A stretch of 64,000 nt of DNA, from the NCBI RefSeq assembly GCF_039542035.1, contig NZ_BAABHJ010000008.1, positions 310,001-374,000 of the forward strand, given 5' to 3'. Of this stretch, positions 8,553-17,326 are shown piece by piece. Positions within the stretch are counted from its first letter, which is position 1. Each line of letters starts with the position of its first letter. The DNA is from Actinoallomurus liliacearum (lineage in GTDB: Bacteria > Actinomycetota > Actinomycetes > Streptosporangiales > Streptosporangiaceae). A program made the position numbers and the translations under genes. The notes under the pieces are model-generated. The model made no database searches, was not told the origin of the DNA, and saw only the letters and a list, made by a program, of their open reading frames with translations.

Positions 8553-9530
8553 TCAGACCCGTTCGCGAGCCCCTCGGCGGGCCGTGACGACCATCGCCCC
8601 CACCAACACGGCCTGCAGGGCCCAGAAGACGGCCGTGACCGTCGTCGGGACGACGCCCTCGGTCAGCGCGAGGTACGGACCACTGCTCGTCAGGAGGACG
8701 AACGCCCCGGCCAACGCCCAGCGCAGATCCCGGGTCACCGCGGTCGCCCAGACCCCGCATGACAGCAGCACCATGGTCAGTCCGGCGCGCGCCAGATCGA
8801 CCACCGGGAAATAGTCCGGAACCCGCGTCACGTGACAGTCGGTGTCCGAGGAACAGAACGTCTCGGTGTGCGAACTCATCGGGAGGTGCACATGCCGGGC
8901 CGCCCACATGGTCGCCAGCGCGGCGACCCACCACCAGGAACGGCTCTGCGGCCTGGACGAGCGGCGTACCGCGAGGACCGCGAGGACGACCAGGGCGGCC
9001 GCCATGGCGCCGTACCGCGTGACCGTCTCCCCGGAGCTGTAGTCGGGTCCGAAGTTCGGCACCACGCCAAGGATCGAGTCTCCGCCGATCAGCGACCGGT
9101 TGACCTGGTACGCCTCGAGCAGCACGAGGGGCAGCGCCACCCAGAGCCGGCCGCGCAGCAGGGCCAGGAACAGGACGGCGGAGCCGATCGCCCACACCGT
9201 GTCGGGCCCCCCGCGGTCCACCTCGACCATCGTCAGGTCACCGAAGAGGTTGATCAGTGCGATCAGGAACGCGCCCAGGGCGAGGCCGTCGGCCCACCAC
9301 GGCCCGGACTGCGCGGCGCGCTCGCGGAGGCGGGCCGCCAGGCCGCCCGCGACCAGGCCGGCGCACTCCCGGATCGAGGGCCTCCCCTTGCCCGCCGAGA
9401 CCTCCAGCAGCGTCCCGACGATCTCCTCGCCGTGCGCCGCCCGGTAGGCGGGCGGATAGGCCCGCAGCAGGCGGCGGTACCACGACTCCGCGCGGCCGGC
9501 CCCCGCTCCGCGCGGCGGCGCTGTCCTCAT
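8553..9530 (-). CDS. Polytopic membrane protein co-transcribed with PadR regulator
   Basis: The protein has 325 residues. The first 60 are soluble (SWYRRLLRAYPPAYRAAHGEE, a motif common in proteins encoded behind PadR regulators). About eight hydrophobic segments follow. I chose the ATG at 9528-9530 because AAAGGAG lies 10 nt upstream. A second ATG at 9552-9554 overlaps the PadR stop (ATGA) and would add only a SER-rich octapeptide. No enzymatic motif is visible. The role is unknown; pairing with PadR suggests a stress- or drug-responsive membrane function. Confidence 0.75.
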   Translation of the reverse strand: MRTAPPRGAGAGRAESWYRRLLRAYPPAYRAAHGEEIVGTLLEVSAGKGRPSIRECAGLVAGGLAARLRERAAQSGPWWADGLALGAFLIALINLFGDLTMVEVDRGGPDTVWAIGSAVLFLALLRGRLWVALPLVLLEAYQVNRSLIGGDSILGVVPNFGPDYSSGETVTRYGAMAAALVVLAVLAVRRSSRPQSRSWWWVAALATMWAARHVHLPMSSHTETFCSSDTDCHVTRVPDYFPVVDLARAGLTMVLLSCGVWATAVTRDLRWALAGAFVLLTSSGPYLALTEGVVPTTVTAVFWALQAVLVGAMVVTARRGARERV

Positions 9531-9550
9531 GATTCGCTCACTCCTTTCGC

Positions 9551-9862
9551 TCATGCCGGCGCCGCCCCGGGCCGGCCGAAGACGATCCTGGCCGCTCGTG
9601 CCATGCGTTGTGCCTCCTCGGTGACGGCGTCGGCGCCGTCCTCGGTGATCCGGAAGTAGCGGCGGGGTCGCCCGCCGACGGTCTCCTCGCGGTCGACGGC
9701 GATCAGGCCGGACCCGGCGAGCCGGTCCAGCGCGCCGTACAGGGTGCCGACCGCCAGCCGCACGCGGCCGCCGGACTGCTCCTCGGCGCGCTTGATGATC
9801 GCGTACCCATGGAGGGGACCGTCGAGGAGCGCCGCCAGGATGAAGTAGGTGGGCTCGCTCAT
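9551..9862 (-). CDS. PadR-family transcriptional regulator
   Basis: The 103-residue protein is the short (s1) PadR form. It starts SEPTYFILAALLDGPLHGYA, with HTH helix IIKRAEEQSGG, then LAVGTLYGALDRLAGSGLI and wing VDREETVGGRPRRYFRIT. I chose the ATG at 9860-9862, which begins at the conserved family N-terminus; an ATG three codons earlier (9871) is possible. It is the first gene of an operon with the membrane protein downstream. The AT-rich block at 9883-9903 is its likely promoter and operator. Confidence 0.9.
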   Translation of the reverse strand: MSEPTYFILAALLDGPLHGYAIIKRAEEQSGGRVRLAVGTLYGALDRLAGSGLIAVDREETVGGRPRRYFRITEDGADAVTEEAQRMARAARIVFGRPGAAPA

Positions 9863-9882
9863 CGATCTCATGCGACCGAACC

Positions 9883-9903
9883 ATATATCGAGTGGCGAAG
9901 TAT
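9883..9903. promoter_or_regulatory. Possible PadR operator/promoter
   Basis: ATATATCG (9883-9890) and CGAAGTAT (9896-9903) form an imperfect dyad (6 of 8 pairs) resembling the ATAT...TCG half-sites of PadR operators. It lies between the divergent PadR and xseA starts, 17 bp from the xseA ATG, so binding could affect both genes. Confidence 0.4.
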
Positions 9904-9919
9904 TGGCTACGCTTTCGCC

Positions 9920-11125
9920 ATGGCGTTGGAGACCTCACCCGAGCAGCCCACCCCGGTCCGCACCGTCCTGCAGCTCGTGGGCGGCTGGATCGCCAAGCTT
10001 GGAAGGATCTGGGTCGAAGGCCAGATCACCGAGCTGAACCGCCGCGGCGGCACGGTGTACTTCACGCTGCGCGACCCGGTGGCGAACGTCTCGGTGCGGG
10101 TGACGTGCCCCCGCGCCGTCTGCGACAACGCGGGTCCGGCCGTGATCGACGGCGCGCGGGTCGTCGTGCACGCCAAGCCGGACTTCTACATCAACCGTGG
10201 GTCCTTCGCGCTGTCGGCGTTCGAGATCCGGCCCGTGGGCGTGGGTGAGCTGCTCGCCCGGCTCGAACGCCTCAAGCAGCTCCTCGCCGCCGAGGGGGTG
10301 TTCAACGCCGAGCGCAAGCGCCCGCTGCCGTTCCTGCCCGGGACGATCGGGCTGATCTGCGGCCGCGACTCCGCCGCCGAGCGCGACGTGCTGGAGAACT
10401 CCCGGCGCCGCTGGCCCGCCGTCCGGTTCACGGTGGAGAACACCGCCGTGCAGGGCTCGTACGCGGTGGGCGAGATCATCGACGCGCTGCACCGGCTGGA
10501 CGCCGCACCCGACGTCGAGGTGATCATCATCGCCCGGGGCGGCGGGTCCCTGGAGGATCTGCTGCCGTTCTCCGACGAGGCGCTGGTCCGCGCGGTCGCC
10601 GCCGCCCGCACGCCCGTCGTCTCCGCGATCGGCCACGAACAGGACACGCCCCTGCTCGACTACGTCGCCGACGTGCGCGCCTCCACCCCGACGGACGCGG
10701 CGAAGAAGACCGTCCCCGACGTCCGCGAACAGCTGGCGCTCATCGGCCAGCTGCGCGACCGGGGGCGCCGCTGCCTGTCCGGGCGGGTCGAACGCGAGAT
10801 CCAGTGGCTGACGGGCATGCGCTCCCGGCCCGCGCTCGCCGACCCGGCGCGGGAGATCGAGCGGCAGGCGGAGGGCGTCGCGACCCTGCGGGACCGGTCC
10901 CGGCGCTGCCTGGCCGCGGCCCTCGACCGGGCGGGGGACGGCCTGTCGCACACCCGCGCCCGGCTCGTCGCCCTCTCCCCCGCGGCCACGCTCGAGCGCG
11001 GCTACGCGATCGCGCAGCGCCCCGACGAGTCCGTCGTACGGGCGGCGGCGGACGTCCGCAAGGACGACGAGTTGCTGGTGCGGTTCAAGGACGGCCGGAT
11101 CACGGTGCGCGTCGACGCGGTCTGA
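9920..11125 (+). CDS. xseA: Exodeoxyribonuclease VII large subunit
   Basis: Exonuclease VII degrades single-stranded DNA from both ends; XseA is the catalytic subunit. The 401-residue protein has an N-terminal OB fold (about 18-110: WVEGQITELNRRGGTVYFTL), then the catalytic core with GTIGLICGRDSAAERDV and the signature VIIIARGGGSLEDLLPFSDE followed by AIGHEQDTPLLDYVAD. Coiled-coil helices that bind XseB follow, and a C-terminal RGYAI segment ends it. The ATG at 9920 matches the family N-terminus. The partner xseB lies 930 bp downstream, separated by one unrelated-looking gene, whereas the two are often adjacent. Confidence 0.96.
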   Translation: MALETSPEQPTPVRTVLQLVGGWIAKLGRIWVEGQITELNRRGGTVYFTLRDPVANVSVRVTCPRAVCDNAGPAVIDGARVVVHAKPDFYINRGSFALSAFEIRPVGVGELLARLERLKQLLAAEGVFNAERKRPLPFLPGTIGLICGRDSAAERDVLENSRRRWPAVRFTVENTAVQGSYAVGEIIDALHRLDAAPDVEVIIIARGGGSLEDLLPFSDEALVRAVAAARTPVVSAIGHEQDTPLLDYVADVRASTPTDAAKKTVPDVREQLALIGQLRDRGRRCLSGRVEREIQWLTGMRSRPALADPAREIERQAEGVATLRDRSRRCLAAALDRAGDGLSHTRARLVALSPAATLERGYAIAQRPDESVVRAAADVRKDDELLVRFKDGRITVRVDAV

Positions 11126-11166
11126 GCAGGCGTTTCCGGCGGAACAGGATGCGCAAAGGTCCCATA

Positions 11167-11192
11167 AGTGGCAAAAATGGTCTCCTGCCACT
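11167..11192. other. Inverted repeat between xseA and the next gene
   Basis: AGTGGCA (11167-11173) and TGCCACT (11186-11192) are perfect 7-bp arms around a 12-nt AT-richer loop. It may be a weak terminator of xseA or an operator of the downstream gene; neither is established. Confidence 0.35.
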
Positions 11193-11262
11193 GGCTCACC
11201 TTCCCTCGGGCTGACCGACCGCGGACAGCGGCATGGACCCGACCTCGCGAAAAGGACCCCCG

Positions 11263-12009
11263 TTGACCCAGCCTCCGCCGTACCAGCAGCCCGGCCCCTA
11301 CGGGCAGCAGCCCTACCAGGGATACCCCCAGCAGCAGGCCGCACCGCAGCAGTACCAGCAGCCCTACCAGGCGCCGCAGGGTTACCCGCCCGCGCAGGGA
11401 CACCCCGGGGCGTACCCGGCCGACCAGGGTTACCAGCAGGCCTACCAGGGACAGCAGCAGGCCTATCAGGGCCAGCAGCCCGCCTACCCGGCACAGGGGT
11501 ACCAGGGACAGCAGCCCGCGTACCCCGCGCAGGGGTACCAGGGACAGCCGATGGCGTACCAGCAGGCGCCGGCCCAGGGCTACGCGGCGCCGATGGGGGC
11601 CCCGTCCGGGTTCAACGGGATCACCTGCCGTGTCTGCGGGAACGGGCCCGCGGCGGAGGCGACGTTCCGCGGCGTCGTCGGCGCGGTCATCATGCACACC
11701 ATCTGGACGGCGCGCGGGCCGTTCTGCCGGGACTGCGGCCTGGCGACGTTCCGCAAGCAGACGACGAAGACGCTGGCCGGCGGCTGGTGCAGCATCGGCG
11801 CGATCGCGCTGACGCCGTTCTTCCTGCTCTTCAACCTGATCGCCCGCGGCAAGGTGGCGAACCTGCCCGCGCCCCAGCCGGCCACCGCGAACGCCCCGGC
11901 GCCCCTGGACCCCGGGCCCTCGGTGTTCGAGCGGCCGGCCGCCTACGTCTATCCGGTGCTCTTCGTCCTGTTCTGGATGCTCGTGATCATCGGGAACCTG
12001 GCCTCCTGA
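11263..12009 (+). CDS. Gln/Tyr/Pro-rich zinc-ribbon membrane protein
   Basis: I do not recognise a named family. The 248-residue protein starts with about 110 residues of low-complexity QPY/GYQGQQPAYP repeats. Next comes a compact part with two CxxC pairs (CRVCG near 121, CRDCG near 158) that could hold zinc, and two hydrophobic segments (CSIGAIALTPFFLLFNLIA, and a second at the very C-terminus). Actinobacterial membrane proteins often carry such QPY-rich cytosolic tails. I chose the TTG at 11263 because AAAAGGA lies 6 nt upstream; an ATG at 11233 has no comparable ribosome site. It sits between xseA and xseB and may be co-transcribed with them. Confidence 0.75.
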   Translation: MTQPPPYQQPGPYGQQPYQGYPQQQAAPQQYQQPYQAPQGYPPAQGHPGAYPADQGYQQAYQGQQQAYQGQQPAYPAQGYQGQQPAYPAQGYQGQPMAYQQAPAQGYAAPMGAPSGFNGITCRVCGNGPAAEATFRGVVGAVIMHTIWTARGPFCRDCGLATFRKQTTKTLAGGWCSIGAIALTPFFLLFNLIARGKVANLPAPQPATANAPAPLDPGPSVFERPAAYVYPVLFVLFWMLVIIGNLAS

Positions 12010-12056
12010 CCGGCGTCTCTCACCGCCCGCGACGCAACTACCTCTAGGGTTGGAGC

Positions 12057-12293
12057 GTGGCGGAGGAGAAACCGGAGCTGTCCTACGAGCAGGCCCGCGA
12101 CGAGCTGACGGACGTCGTACGACGCCTTGAGGCGGGCGGCCTGACGCTCGAGGAGTCCCTGGCCCTGTGGGAGCGCGGCGAGAAGCTGGCCGCGATCTGC
12201 GAGGAGTGGCTGGAGGGCGCCCGGGCCAGGCTCGCCGCGGCCATGGCCGAGCGCGCCGAGCCCACGGAGCGCTCGGAGGGCGCGCCCTTCTGA
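12057..12293 (+). CDS. xseB: Exodeoxyribonuclease VII small subunit
   Basis: The 78-residue protein carries the XseB pattern SYEQARDELTDVVRRLEAGG followed by LTLEESLALWERGEKLA, a helical hairpin that binds XseA. The start is GTG at 12057 with little leader sequence. The C-terminal 15 residues are Glu/Ser rich and overlap one arm of a large inverted repeat. It is needed for exonuclease VII assembly. Confidence 0.95.
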   Translation: MAEEKPELSYEQARDELTDVVRRLEAGGLTLEESLALWERGEKLAAICEEWLEGARARLAAAMAERAEPTERSEGAPF

Positions 12294-12323
12294 CTCCGCT
12301 GAAGCGCCGACGCGCCCTCCGAG
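12272..12323 (+). terminator. Long-stem terminator candidate over the xseB stop codon
   Basis: CTCGGAGGGCGCG (12272-12284) and CGCGCCCTCCGAG (12311-12323) form a perfect 13-bp stem with a 26-nt loop containing the xseB stop. No T-tract follows, as is usual in high-GC actinomycetes. Confidence 0.6.
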
Positions 12324-12390
12324 ATCCGCGGACGCGTCGTCCGAGCTCGGCGATGTGGTCCGGCGGGGCGATGGCGGCGGCGGCCCGCGC

Positions 12391-13029
12391 TCAGGACTTC
12401 GCGGTGCCGAGCCAGCGGGCGATCGCCGCGGCCCGGGAGCGCACGCCGAGTTTGGCGTAGATACGGCTGACGTGGTTCTTGACGGTCTTCTCGGACAGCA
12501 CGAGCCCGTCGGCGATCTCCAGGTTCGAGCGGCCCTGCGCGATCAGGCGCATGACCTCCACCTCGCGCGTGGACAGGCCCAGGCCGCCGCGTCCGGGCGG
12601 TGGGCCGGCGGACGCGGACTGCAGGGACTCCACCACGACCCGGGCCGCCACCGCGGACAGCGGGTTGGCGCGGCCCGCCACGACATCGCGGATCGCCACG
12701 ACGAGGTCGTCCGGAGAGAACGATCCGTGGACGAGGTACCCGCACGCCCCGGCCTGGATGGAGTCGCGGATCGAGTCGGGGTCCTCGTTGTACGACAGCA
12801 TGAGCACCTTGCTGATCGCGGAGAGCGGACCGGCCGCCCGGATGCCGTCGACGTCGGGCATGCGCACGTCGAGGAGGACGAGGTCGGGGCGGAGTCGCCG
12901 GGCCAGATCGATGGCCTGACGGCCGTCACGGGCCGTCGCGACGATCTCGACGTCGTCGGCGACCTCCAGGAGCGCGACGAGCCCCATCAGCACGACCGGG
13001 TTGTCGTCCACCACCATGACGCTGATCAT
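12391..13029 (-). CDS. NarL/LuxR-family response regulator
   Basis: The 212-residue protein has an N-terminal receiver with the acidic pair Asp8-Asp9 and phospho-acceptor Asp54 (LVLLDVRMPDVDG), and a C-terminal LuxR-type HTH (about 145-208: LSTREVEVMRLIAQGRSNLE, then SEKTVKNHVSRIYAKLGV). The usual receiver lysine after the fifth strand is replaced: the segment reads GYLVHGSFSPDDL where most relatives have a K after GYL. The start ATG overlaps the stop of the histidine kinase gene (ATGA), so translation is coupled. It is the last gene of a three-gene operon with the kinase and a secreted binding/VWA protein. Confidence 0.93.
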   Translation of the reverse strand: MISVMVVDDNPVVLMGLVALLEVADDVEIVATARDGRQAIDLARRLRPDLVLLDVRMPDVDGIRAAGPLSAISKVLMLSYNEDPDSIRDSIQAGACGYLVHGSFSPDDLVVAIRDVVAGRANPLSAVAARVVVESLQSASAGPPPGRGGLGLSTREVEVMRLIAQGRSNLEIADGLVLSEKTVKNHVSRIYAKLGVRSRAAAIARWLGTAKS

Positions 13030-14207
13030 CGAACCGCCTCCCGTACTCCGTTGACCTCCGGCAGGCAGACCGTGAGCGTGCTGCCGTTGCCGGGCGCGGA
13101 CGTCAGGGTCAGCAGGCCGCCGACCCGCCTGGCCCGTTCCGCCATTCCGACGACGCCGTAGTGGCCGTCCCGCGCCAGCGCGGTCGTCAGGTCGGCCATG
13201 GCGGGCGGGCAGGCGAAGCCCCTGCCGTCGTCCCGTACGGACAGCTCCACGCCGCGGTCGTCCGCCGTCAGGGTGACGCGCACGGTCGCGGCGGCGGCGT
13301 GGCGTTCGACGTTGGTCAGCGCCTCTTTGAGGATCGCCAGCGTCTCCGCTCGCCACGCGGGCGGTAGGCGTACGTCGGCGGTCGCGCCGACCTCCGCCGT
13401 GATCCCGGTGCTCGCCGCCCAGTCCGCCGTCATTCGCCGGACGGCCTCGGCCAGCGGGCGGCTCTGGTCGCCGTCCCGCAGGCCGCCGATGAGCTCTCTG
13501 GCCTCGGCCAGCGCGATCTTCAGTCCGGCGGCGATGTTCTCCGCCTCCTGCTCGGCGCGCGCCGGGGACTTGCGCACCCAGGCCGGCAGCGCGGCCGCCG
13601 ACAGCGCGACTCCGTGCAGCGTCTTGGCCAGCGAGTCGTGCATGTCGCGGGCGAGCCTCAGGCGTTCCTCCGCGGACGCCGCGACCACCTCGGCCTCGCG
13701 GCGGGCCTCCTCGGCCTCGGCGTACTGCTGGAGCAGCCGGTGCACGGCGATGCCGACGCATCCCGCCACCGGGTAGAAGACCGGCAGCGCGACCACCGCC
13801 TGCAGGCCGACGCTCTGGATCGACCGGGCGGCCAGGTCGTACAGCATGACCTGCAGCGCGCACACGAACAGCAGGCCCCGCCACTCGTACAGGACCCCCG
13901 CCAGCGCCGAGGTGACCACGCTGAAGAGGAAGAACGGGCCGAAGGCGCCGGCGGACTCCAGAACGAGGTAGGCCACGGCGGCGTCCAGGGCCAGCATGAG
14001 CGGCCTGCGGGCCAGCATCGGCAGCAGCCGGCCCGTCAGCTGTGCCACCGTGACCGAGATCACGGCCACGGCGCCCATGGGGACGAGCACCGCCCAGGTG
14101 AAGCGCACGCTCGGCACGAGGACGACCGCCATCGCGAGCAGCAGCAGACGCGCGTACATCAACAGCCGGACCGTGACGTAGAGCCGCGAGGTCAGAGTGG
14201 CCTTCAT
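13026..14207 (-). CDS. Sensor histidine kinase, NarL-type partner
   Basis: The 393-residue membrane kinase has five or six N-terminal hydrophobic segments (about 18-158) with short loops and no large extracellular domain, so it probably senses within the membrane or through a partner. A short coiled coil (160-182) leads to the HisKA_3 box with His190 (RLARDMHDSLAKTLHG). The HATPase domain follows, with NVERHAAAATVRV, DDGRGFACP and GMAERARRVGG. It lies 2 bp downstream of the secreted VWA protein gene and overlaps the response regulator gene, indicating a single signalling unit. Confidence 0.93.
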   Translation of the reverse strand: MKATLTSRLYVTVRLLMYARLLLLAMAVVLVPSVRFTWAVLVPMGAVAVISVTVAQLTGRLLPMLARRPLMLALDAAVAYLVLESAGAFGPFFLFSVVTSALAGVLYEWRGLLFVCALQVMLYDLAARSIQSVGLQAVVALPVFYPVAGCVGIAVHRLLQQYAEAEEARREAEVVAASAEERLRLARDMHDSLAKTLHGVALSAAALPAWVRKSPARAEQEAENIAAGLKIALAEARELIGGLRDGDQSRPLAEAVRRMTADWAASTGITAEVGATADVRLPPAWRAETLAILKEALTNVERHAAAATVRVTLTADDRGVELSVRDDGRGFACPPAMADLTTALARDGHYGVVGMAERARRVGGLLTLTSAPGNGSTLTVCLPEVNGVREAVR

Positions 14208-14209
14208 GG

Positions 14210-15865
14210 TCAGCGCGGGCAGGGCAGGTCTTCGTCGACGCGTAGGGCGACGGCGCAGCGGAACAGGGTCATGATCTGCTGGTCGTTCCGAATGGAGTAG
14301 GCGGCGCCCGCCGTCGCCTCGGCGATCTTCCGCAGGGGCCTCATGTCGACGCCGTCCCCGAACGCCATGAGGGTGATGTTGACCTGGCGTTCCGGGTCGA
14401 AGTCCTTCTTCAGCTCGGCGACCAGCCGGTCGAGCGTGAGGCCGTCCCGGCTGCCGGAGGCGCCGCCGGTCAGCACGAGGATCTCGTTGAGCATTCCGGG
14501 CCGGTATCCCTGGGACAGCTCACGGTAGGCGTCGAGGATGGCGTCGTACATGCCGCCGTCCCTGCCCCCCTTCGCCCGCAGCCGGTCGATCCGCTGGAGC
14601 AGCCGGGCCCGGCGGGTTCCGGTGGGGGCGAGCTCCCGCAACGGACCGGTCTCGACCAGCCGCTGGTACGGGCGCCCGCGGGCGGGGAAGGACCACAGTC
14701 CGAACTCGGTGTCGTCCTCCAGCAGCGACAGGCCGTTGCTCAGCGCCCCCGTCATCACCTGCACGCGCGTCCGAGGCCCCATCCGGGCGAGCGTCGCGCC
14801 GGACACGTCGATCAGCGCGATGGCCCGCAGGCCCTGCTGCATCTTCTCCCAGGTCCCGCGCATGGCGAGCGCCGCTCCCGGGCGGACCACGGGCAGTGCC
14901 CGCGGCGCGGCGGCGGGCAGTCCGGAGGAGGCCGGCCTGCCCGCGTCGCCGGCCGGGGTGCGCAGTCCGGCGGCGTGCAGGCGGGCCACGCCGCCGGCGG
15001 AGCGCAGCGCGTCGAGCAGGCCCGCCGCGACCCGTCCGCGTTCCCGGTCGGTGGTGAGGACGGCGTACGGGAAGTCGAGGGTCGGTGCCGTCGCCGGGTA
15101 CACCGCGGCGACCTGGCGTCCCTCCTGCCGCTGCCGCCAGATGGTCTGCTCCGCGAGCGGCAGCACGGGCGGCCTGCCCTGGTCGGCGAGGGCGGCGATG
15201 GCATCCGTGACGTCCGACGACGGCTTGACGCCCTGCAGCATGCGGCTGAACGTCTGCAGGCCCCCGGACCCGCCGCCCGCGGCGGACGAGAGGGCGAGCA
15301 GCGACGTCATCGCCGTCGCGGACGGGACCGGGTCGAGCAGGCGCAGGCTGTAGGCGCCGGTCGTGAACGCGCCCCATCCCCGGCTCGCCAGCCGCGACCC
15401 GTAACGCTGGGCGTTCTCCGGTGTCATGGCGAACACCACCGGAGACGACGCCACGGACGGCGCGGACCGCACCGCCTGGCTCTTGACGCCGTCGAACCAC
15501 AGCGAGGAGTCGGCGATCCAGACGTCGGGCCGGGCGTCGGCGGCCTTGTCGCCGGACGCGAGCAGCCGCGCCGTCTGCGCGGAGTCACCGGTCACGACGT
15601 TCACGTCGGCGCAGCGGGCCTTGTTGTAGCGGACCGCGACCTCGGTGATCACCGCCGCGATGGCCGGGTCGGCCGTCACGGTGAGCGACCGGTCCTGGCA
15701 GGCGGTGTGGTTCCGGTAGACGAGCCAGCCTCCGCCGCCGAGCGCGAGACCGACGACGAGGGCTACGGCCGCCGCCACGCTCGCGCGTTCGCGCCCGCCC
15801 GCGGAGGACGGCGCCGCTCCGGTGGAGTCCGGCGGCACCTCATGGTCGGAGAATGAGGAGTCCAC
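14210..15865 (-). CDS. Membrane-anchored substrate-binding/VWA domain protein
   Basis: The 551-residue protein has an N-terminal membrane segment (about 28-50: VAAAVALVVGLALGGGGWLV) and an outside portion. Residues 60-290 resemble a periplasmic-binding-protein fold (SLTVTADPAIAAVITEVAVR, then DVWIADSSLWF). Residues 325-545 resemble a von Willebrand A domain (ALIDVSGATLARM ... EILVLTGGASGSRDG). The MIDAS motif DxSxS is degenerate, reading DVSGA. The start GTG at 15863-15865 begins the operon with the two-component genes. I infer an extracellular sensor or ligand-capture component for the kinase; no ligand can be named. Confidence 0.75.
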   Translation of the reverse strand: MDSSFSDHEVPPDSTGAAPSSAGGRERASVAAAVALVVGLALGGGGWLVYRNHTACQDRSLTVTADPAIAAVITEVAVRYNKARCADVNVVTGDSAQTARLLASGDKAADARPDVWIADSSLWFDGVKSQAVRSAPSVASSPVVFAMTPENAQRYGSRLASRGWGAFTTGAYSLRLLDPVPSATAMTSLLALSSAAGGGSGGLQTFSRMLQGVKPSSDVTDAIAALADQGRPPVLPLAEQTIWRQRQEGRQVAAVYPATAPTLDFPYAVLTTDRERGRVAAGLLDALRSAGGVARLHAAGLRTPAGDAGRPASSGLPAAAPRALPVVRPGAALAMRGTWEKMQQGLRAIALIDVSGATLARMGPRTRVQVMTGALSNGLSLLEDDTEFGLWSFPARGRPYQRLVETGPLRELAPTGTRRARLLQRIDRLRAKGGRDGGMYDAILDAYRELSQGYRPGMLNEILVLTGGASGSRDGLTLDRLVAELKKDFDPERQVNITLMAFGDGVDMRPLRKIAEATAGAAYSIRNDQQIMTLFRCAVALRVDEDLPCPR

Positions 15866-15966
15866 CGTTGTACGTCCTCAGGGGGAGGCGCGTGCCTGCA
15901 CGGCATCTCGCAAGCGCGACGATCACTGGGCTCCCCATGATCCCCAAGCTACCCGAATCTCCCGAC

Positions 15967-16731
15967 TTATCGCGGGGTTTCGGACTTCCCTGGAGACGCC
16001 TTCGGCTGGGGTCGAAGGGAGCCCGCGAGCGTGGCGAGTTCCTCGTACGAGGCCGTACCCGTGACGACCAGCGTGACGCCGGGCAGCCGCCGGACGAGCG
16101 ACCGCTGGTTCTTGTCCTTACGGAGCGTCTTGTCCCACGCCGCCCCGGCCACCTGGAGCGAGCCGTCCGGCTTGCCCTGGCTGGTCATGCGGGCGACGAA
16201 ACCGTCGCTGCCGTCCGGCCGCTCGTTGCTCTCCTCGAGCGCGGCGTACTGCTTGCCCGGCGTGTAGTACCCGAGGTGCCAGCCGATCGGGCCGTTCGCC
16301 CGGCCGCTCAGCCGCGAGCTGGTGGGATACCACTTCGGGTCCAGCCCCTGGGGCGCCTGCACGGTGAACGGCGCGATCGCCACCAGGCCGTTCAGATCGC
16401 CGTGGTAGTCGGCCTGCGGGATGGCGTTCGGATTGCGCCGGGGAGTGACCAGCAGGACGAACCCGACCACCACCAGGCAGGAGAGCATCGCCATCGCGAA
16501 GCCCGGCACCCCGGACGTCAGCCGCCGGTAGACCGAGGGCGACACGACGATCGGCCCCTCGCCGGCCGGGACACCCGCGGCCGCCTCGGCACCGCCCGCA
16601 CCCGACGACTCCGAGGACCGCGCGGCGGACGCCTCCTCGGCTCGGGACGCCTCTCGGTTCTGGGTTTCGGACGCCTCCGGGGGCTCCGCCTCGCTCACCG
16701 GCGTCCGGGCCGCGTCACGGCTTTCGCTCAC
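15967..16731 (-). CDS. DUF4245 membrane protein
   Basis: The 254-residue protein has an acidic, Ala/Glu/Ser-rich N-terminus (about 1-70), one membrane segment (FAMAMLSCLVVVGFVLLV, near 80-98), then an extracytoplasmic domain with DLNGLVAIAPFTVQAP, WHLGYYTPGKQYAALEE and a C-terminal YEELATLAGSLRP. This matches DUF4245, found beside glpX in many actinobacteria (Rv1100 in M. tuberculosis). The start is GTG at 16729-16731 with GGAGAG five bases upstream; it overlaps the end of the TetR gene by 17 bp. The function is unknown. Confidence 0.85.
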   Translation of the reverse strand: MSESRDAARTPVSEAEPPEASETQNREASRAEEASAARSSESSGAGGAEAAAGVPAGEGPIVVSPSVYRRLTSGVPGFAMAMLSCLVVVGFVLLVTPRRNPNAIPQADYHGDLNGLVAIAPFTVQAPQGLDPKWYPTSSRLSGRANGPIGWHLGYYTPGKQYAALEESNERPDGSDGFVARMTSQGKPDGSLQVAGAAWDKTLRKDKNQRSLVRRLPGVTLVVTGTASYEELATLAGSLRPQPKASPGKSETPR

Positions 16732-17326
16732 GGCGGCTCTCCATACTCGAGATGATCGCCAGCACGTCGTCGGCCAGCCGCCGGGACGCCTCATCGTCCT
16801 CCGACAGCGCCACCTCCGAGACCGCGCCGGACACGGCGCCGGTCAGCACGACCACGAGGGCCTCGTCGACATCGCCGTCGCCGGTCTCGAACAGCGCGGC
16901 GTTGCGCCGCGCCCAGGTGCGCAGCCGGTCGCGCAGCACCCGGTCGAACCCGGGCGGCCCGTCGCCGGACACGAACAGGCGGGACAGGTCGGGCTCGGCG
17001 AGGCAGCCGTCGAGGTAGGCGCGCGCCCCCGCGATGAACATCCGCATGGGGTCGGACTCACCCAGGTCACGGGCCCGGTGGACGGCCTCCCGGGTGCGCT
17101 CCTGCTGACGGGACTGGAACTCGCCGAAGAGCGTCAGGTAGAGATCGGCCTTGCCGCTGAAGTGGTGGTAGAGGCTGCCGACGCTGGCCCCCGCCTTGGC
17201 GACGATGTCGGTGACCGCCGCCTGGGCGAACCCGGCCTCGGAGAACACCTCGCGGGCGGCCGCCAGCAGCGCGCTCCGCGTGGCGGCACCACGATCCGAC
17301 ATCCGCGAAACGGGTTCGACGCTCAC
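16715..17326 (-). CDS. TetR-family transcriptional regulator
   Basis: The 203-residue protein has a TetR HTH (about 10-60: RSALLAAAREVFSEAGF, then SVGSLYHHFSGKADLYL) and an all-helical ligand domain. I chose the GTG at 17324-17326 because GAGGAG lies 7 nt upstream; the frame stays open a further 39 codons without family similarity. It is transcribed with DUF4245 and is divergent from glpX, so glpX or its own operon could be the target. The ligand is unknown. Confidence 0.9.
   Translation of the reverse strand: MSVEPVSRMSDRGAATRSALLAAAREVFSEAGFAQAAVTDIVAKAGASVGSLYHHFSGKADLYLTLFGEFQSRQQERTREAVHRARDLGESDPMRMFIAGARAYLDGCLAEPDLSRLFVSGDGPPGFDRVLRDRLRTWARRNAALFETGDGDVDEALVVVLTGAVSGAVSEVALSEDDEASRRLADDVLAIISSMESRRERKP

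Noticed and set aside
9551..9554. ATG at 9552-9554 as the start of the membrane protein beside PadR
   Set aside because: It would give a coupling overlap, but the ATG at 9530 has a proper AAAGGAG site, and the added SERSER residues look untranslated.
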